The translations under genes were made by a program, and so were the position numbers. From Alloprevotella tannerae (GTDB taxonomy: Bacteria; Bacteroidota; Bacteroidia; Bacteroidales; Bacteroidaceae): DNA of 5,690 nucleotides. A model generated the notes under the pieces. It did not search any database and was not told where the DNA came from. It saw only the letters and a program-made list of their open reading frames with translations. The stretch lies in NCBI GenBank assembly GCA_015259305.1, contig JABZGO010000127.1, positions 1 to 5,690 of the forward strand, read 5' to 3'. Each line of letters begins with the position of its first letter. Positions within the stretch are counted from its first letter, which is position 1. Positions 4,797-5,690 of the stretch are shown one piece after another.

Positions 4797-5690
4797 ATGA
4801 ACAAATGGATTATAAACGGCGAGCGGCTTCTTTCGCTGCTCGTCGTTTTTCTTCTTTTAGCGGCTACGGCCGTTAGCGCCGGCAAATGGTTTGGCCGGCC
4901 GCTTACGATGGTGCAGGAGGGAGGCAATGTGTCTGCTCCGGCGTCTTTCGCAGCTCCAACGTCGCAGCAATTGGCCGCACTCGGACTGAAGGAGGCTGTG
5001 CTGACGGAAAAGGATACAGCAATCTGGCGCGTATCGACGTCCGCCGGGCAGAACGAGGGTACAATTTTGCGAACGGACCATTTTGCGCCCGATGTGAAAG
5101 GCTTTGCCGGCCCTGTGCCGCTCTTCATTTTTATCGACAAAGATAGTATCGTGCAGCAGGTGCTGCCACTTGACAATACGGAGACGCCCTCATTCTTCAC
5201 CCAAGCTGTGAAGGTTTTGGAGGCGTGGCAGGGAAAAAAGGCGCACGATTTGGTGCAAGCCAAGGTCGATGCTGTTAGTGGTGCCACCTTCTCAAGTCGG
5301 GCGATCAATCTCAACATGCAGGCAGCCCTTGTAGCCTATGAGCAGCAAAAAGTTGACGCTTTCCCTACGCCGGCTTTGGGTTGGCCTAAGACCATTGCCG
5401 TTTTCTTGGTCTTGGGTTTTGGCCTTTTGGCCGCTACGGTTTTGCGTGGCAAGAAGTGGGTGCGCCTTTTAGCGCTTAGCCTCAATGTCCTCGTCTGCGG
5501 CTTCTGGTGCGGACAGTTTATTTCTGTTTCCCTACTGCGCGGGTGGCTGATGAACGGCTTTGATCCGCTACTCGTACTGCCCACTTTCGCTATGCTGTTG
5601 CTCGCCATCTTGATGCCATATTTCGGCAAAAAGAATTATTACTGCCAATGGGTGTGTCCCTACGGCGCACTCCAAGATTTGGCTTTACGC
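4797..5690 (+). CDS. Membrane FMN-binding / 4Fe-4S protein (NosR/NapH-like), N-terminal part; right edge truncates it
   Basis: The 298 visible residues stay open to the window edge. Order: a membrane helix at about 10-30 (LLSLLVVFLLLAATAVSAG); an extracytoplasmic FMN_bind domain at about 50-185, with ETPSFF and the flavinylation motif D158-A-V-S-G-A-T164; then three membrane segments at about 199-215, 222-244 and 256-275; and a cysteine motif C283-QWV-C287-P-YGALQDLA. That CxxxCPxGA motif begins the ferredoxin-like region seen in NosR, NapH and YccM proteins, in which further 4Fe-4S cysteines follow, here beyond the edge. T164 is the predicted flavin attachment residue, needing an ApbE transferase that is not in this window. 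The protein should relay electrons between iron-sulfur clusters on the membrane and its external flavin. ATG at 4797 is four bases after the stop of the paralogous soluble protein, so translation is probably coupled; GTG at 4794 is an alternative. Confidence 0.9.
   Translation, partial: MNKWIINGERLLSLLVVFLLLAATAVSAGKWFGRPLTMVQEGGNVSAPASFAAPTSQQLAALGLKEAVLTEKDTAIWRVSTSAGQNEGTILRTDHFAPDVKGFAGPVPLFIFIDKDSIVQQVLPLDNTETPSFFTQAVKVLEAWQGKKAHDLVQAKVDAVSGATFSSRAINLNMQAALVAYEQQKVDAFPTPALGWPKTIAVFLVLGFGLLAATVLRGKKWVRLLALSLNVLVCGFWCGQFISVSLLRGWLMNGFDPLLVLPTFAMLLLAILMPYFGKKNYYCQWVCPYGALQDLALR

Noticed and set aside
4295..5317. 340-codon minus-strand frame opposite the two FMN-binding genes
   Set aside because: It is long but Cys/Ser-rich with no family features, and the plus strand carries two clear FMN_bind domains with matching flavinylation motifs; the opposite frame is open because of codon bias.

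Overview
The window looks like chromosome of a Bacteroidales-type member of the Bacteroidota (for example Prevotella or Porphyromonas relatives). Two intergenic regions carry exact matches to the Bacteroidota housekeeping promoter (TTTG, 19 bp, TAnnTTTG). Start codons have A/T-rich upstream sequence and little Shine-Dalgarno. The first gene encodes a SusC/OMP-type TonB-dependent receptor with an N-terminal carboxypeptidase-like domain, and a DAHP synthase is fused to a C-terminal chorismate mutase. The species cannot be fixed from this sequence alone.

Layout. Minus strand: the N-terminal 266 residues of a TonB-dependent outer-membrane receptor (1-800, running off the left edge), a 263-bp intergenic region with a strong promoter and an apparently structured leader, then a bifunctional DAHP synthase/chorismate mutase (1064-2134). 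A roughly 210-bp divergent region holds a -7 box for the leftward gene, a terminator-like hairpin, and a perfect promoter for the rightward genes. Plus strand: a small unknown acidic protein (2344-2613), a 4HBT-fold acyl-CoA thioesterase (2679-3113), 3-dehydroquinate synthase aroB (3176-4219), a secreted FMN-binding protein (4280-4792), and a membrane FMN-binding/4Fe-4S protein cut by the right edge (4797 onward).

How the genes relate. DAHP synthase and AroB catalyse the first two steps of the shikimate pathway, and the fused chorismate mutase commits chorismate to Phe/Tyr, so the divergent region sits between the entry steps of aromatic synthesis. The last two genes are a paralogous pair, 4 bp apart, both with the covalent-flavinylation motif D-A-V-S-G-A-T. 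With the NosR/NapH-like CxxxCP iron-sulfur motif at the right edge, they form an extracytoplasmic flavin electron-transfer module. The five rightward genes have gaps of 65, 62, 60 and 4 bp and only one recognisable promoter, so they may be one transcription unit.

The least explained signal is the leader of the TonB receptor. A two-part inverted repeat would pair the predicted 5' end of the mRNA with a segment about 40-60 nt before the start codon. The first AUG of that leader opens an 18-codon reading frame whose stop overlaps the receptor start as ATGA. No complete novel system (CRISPR, insertion sequence, toxin-antitoxin or tRNA) is visible.
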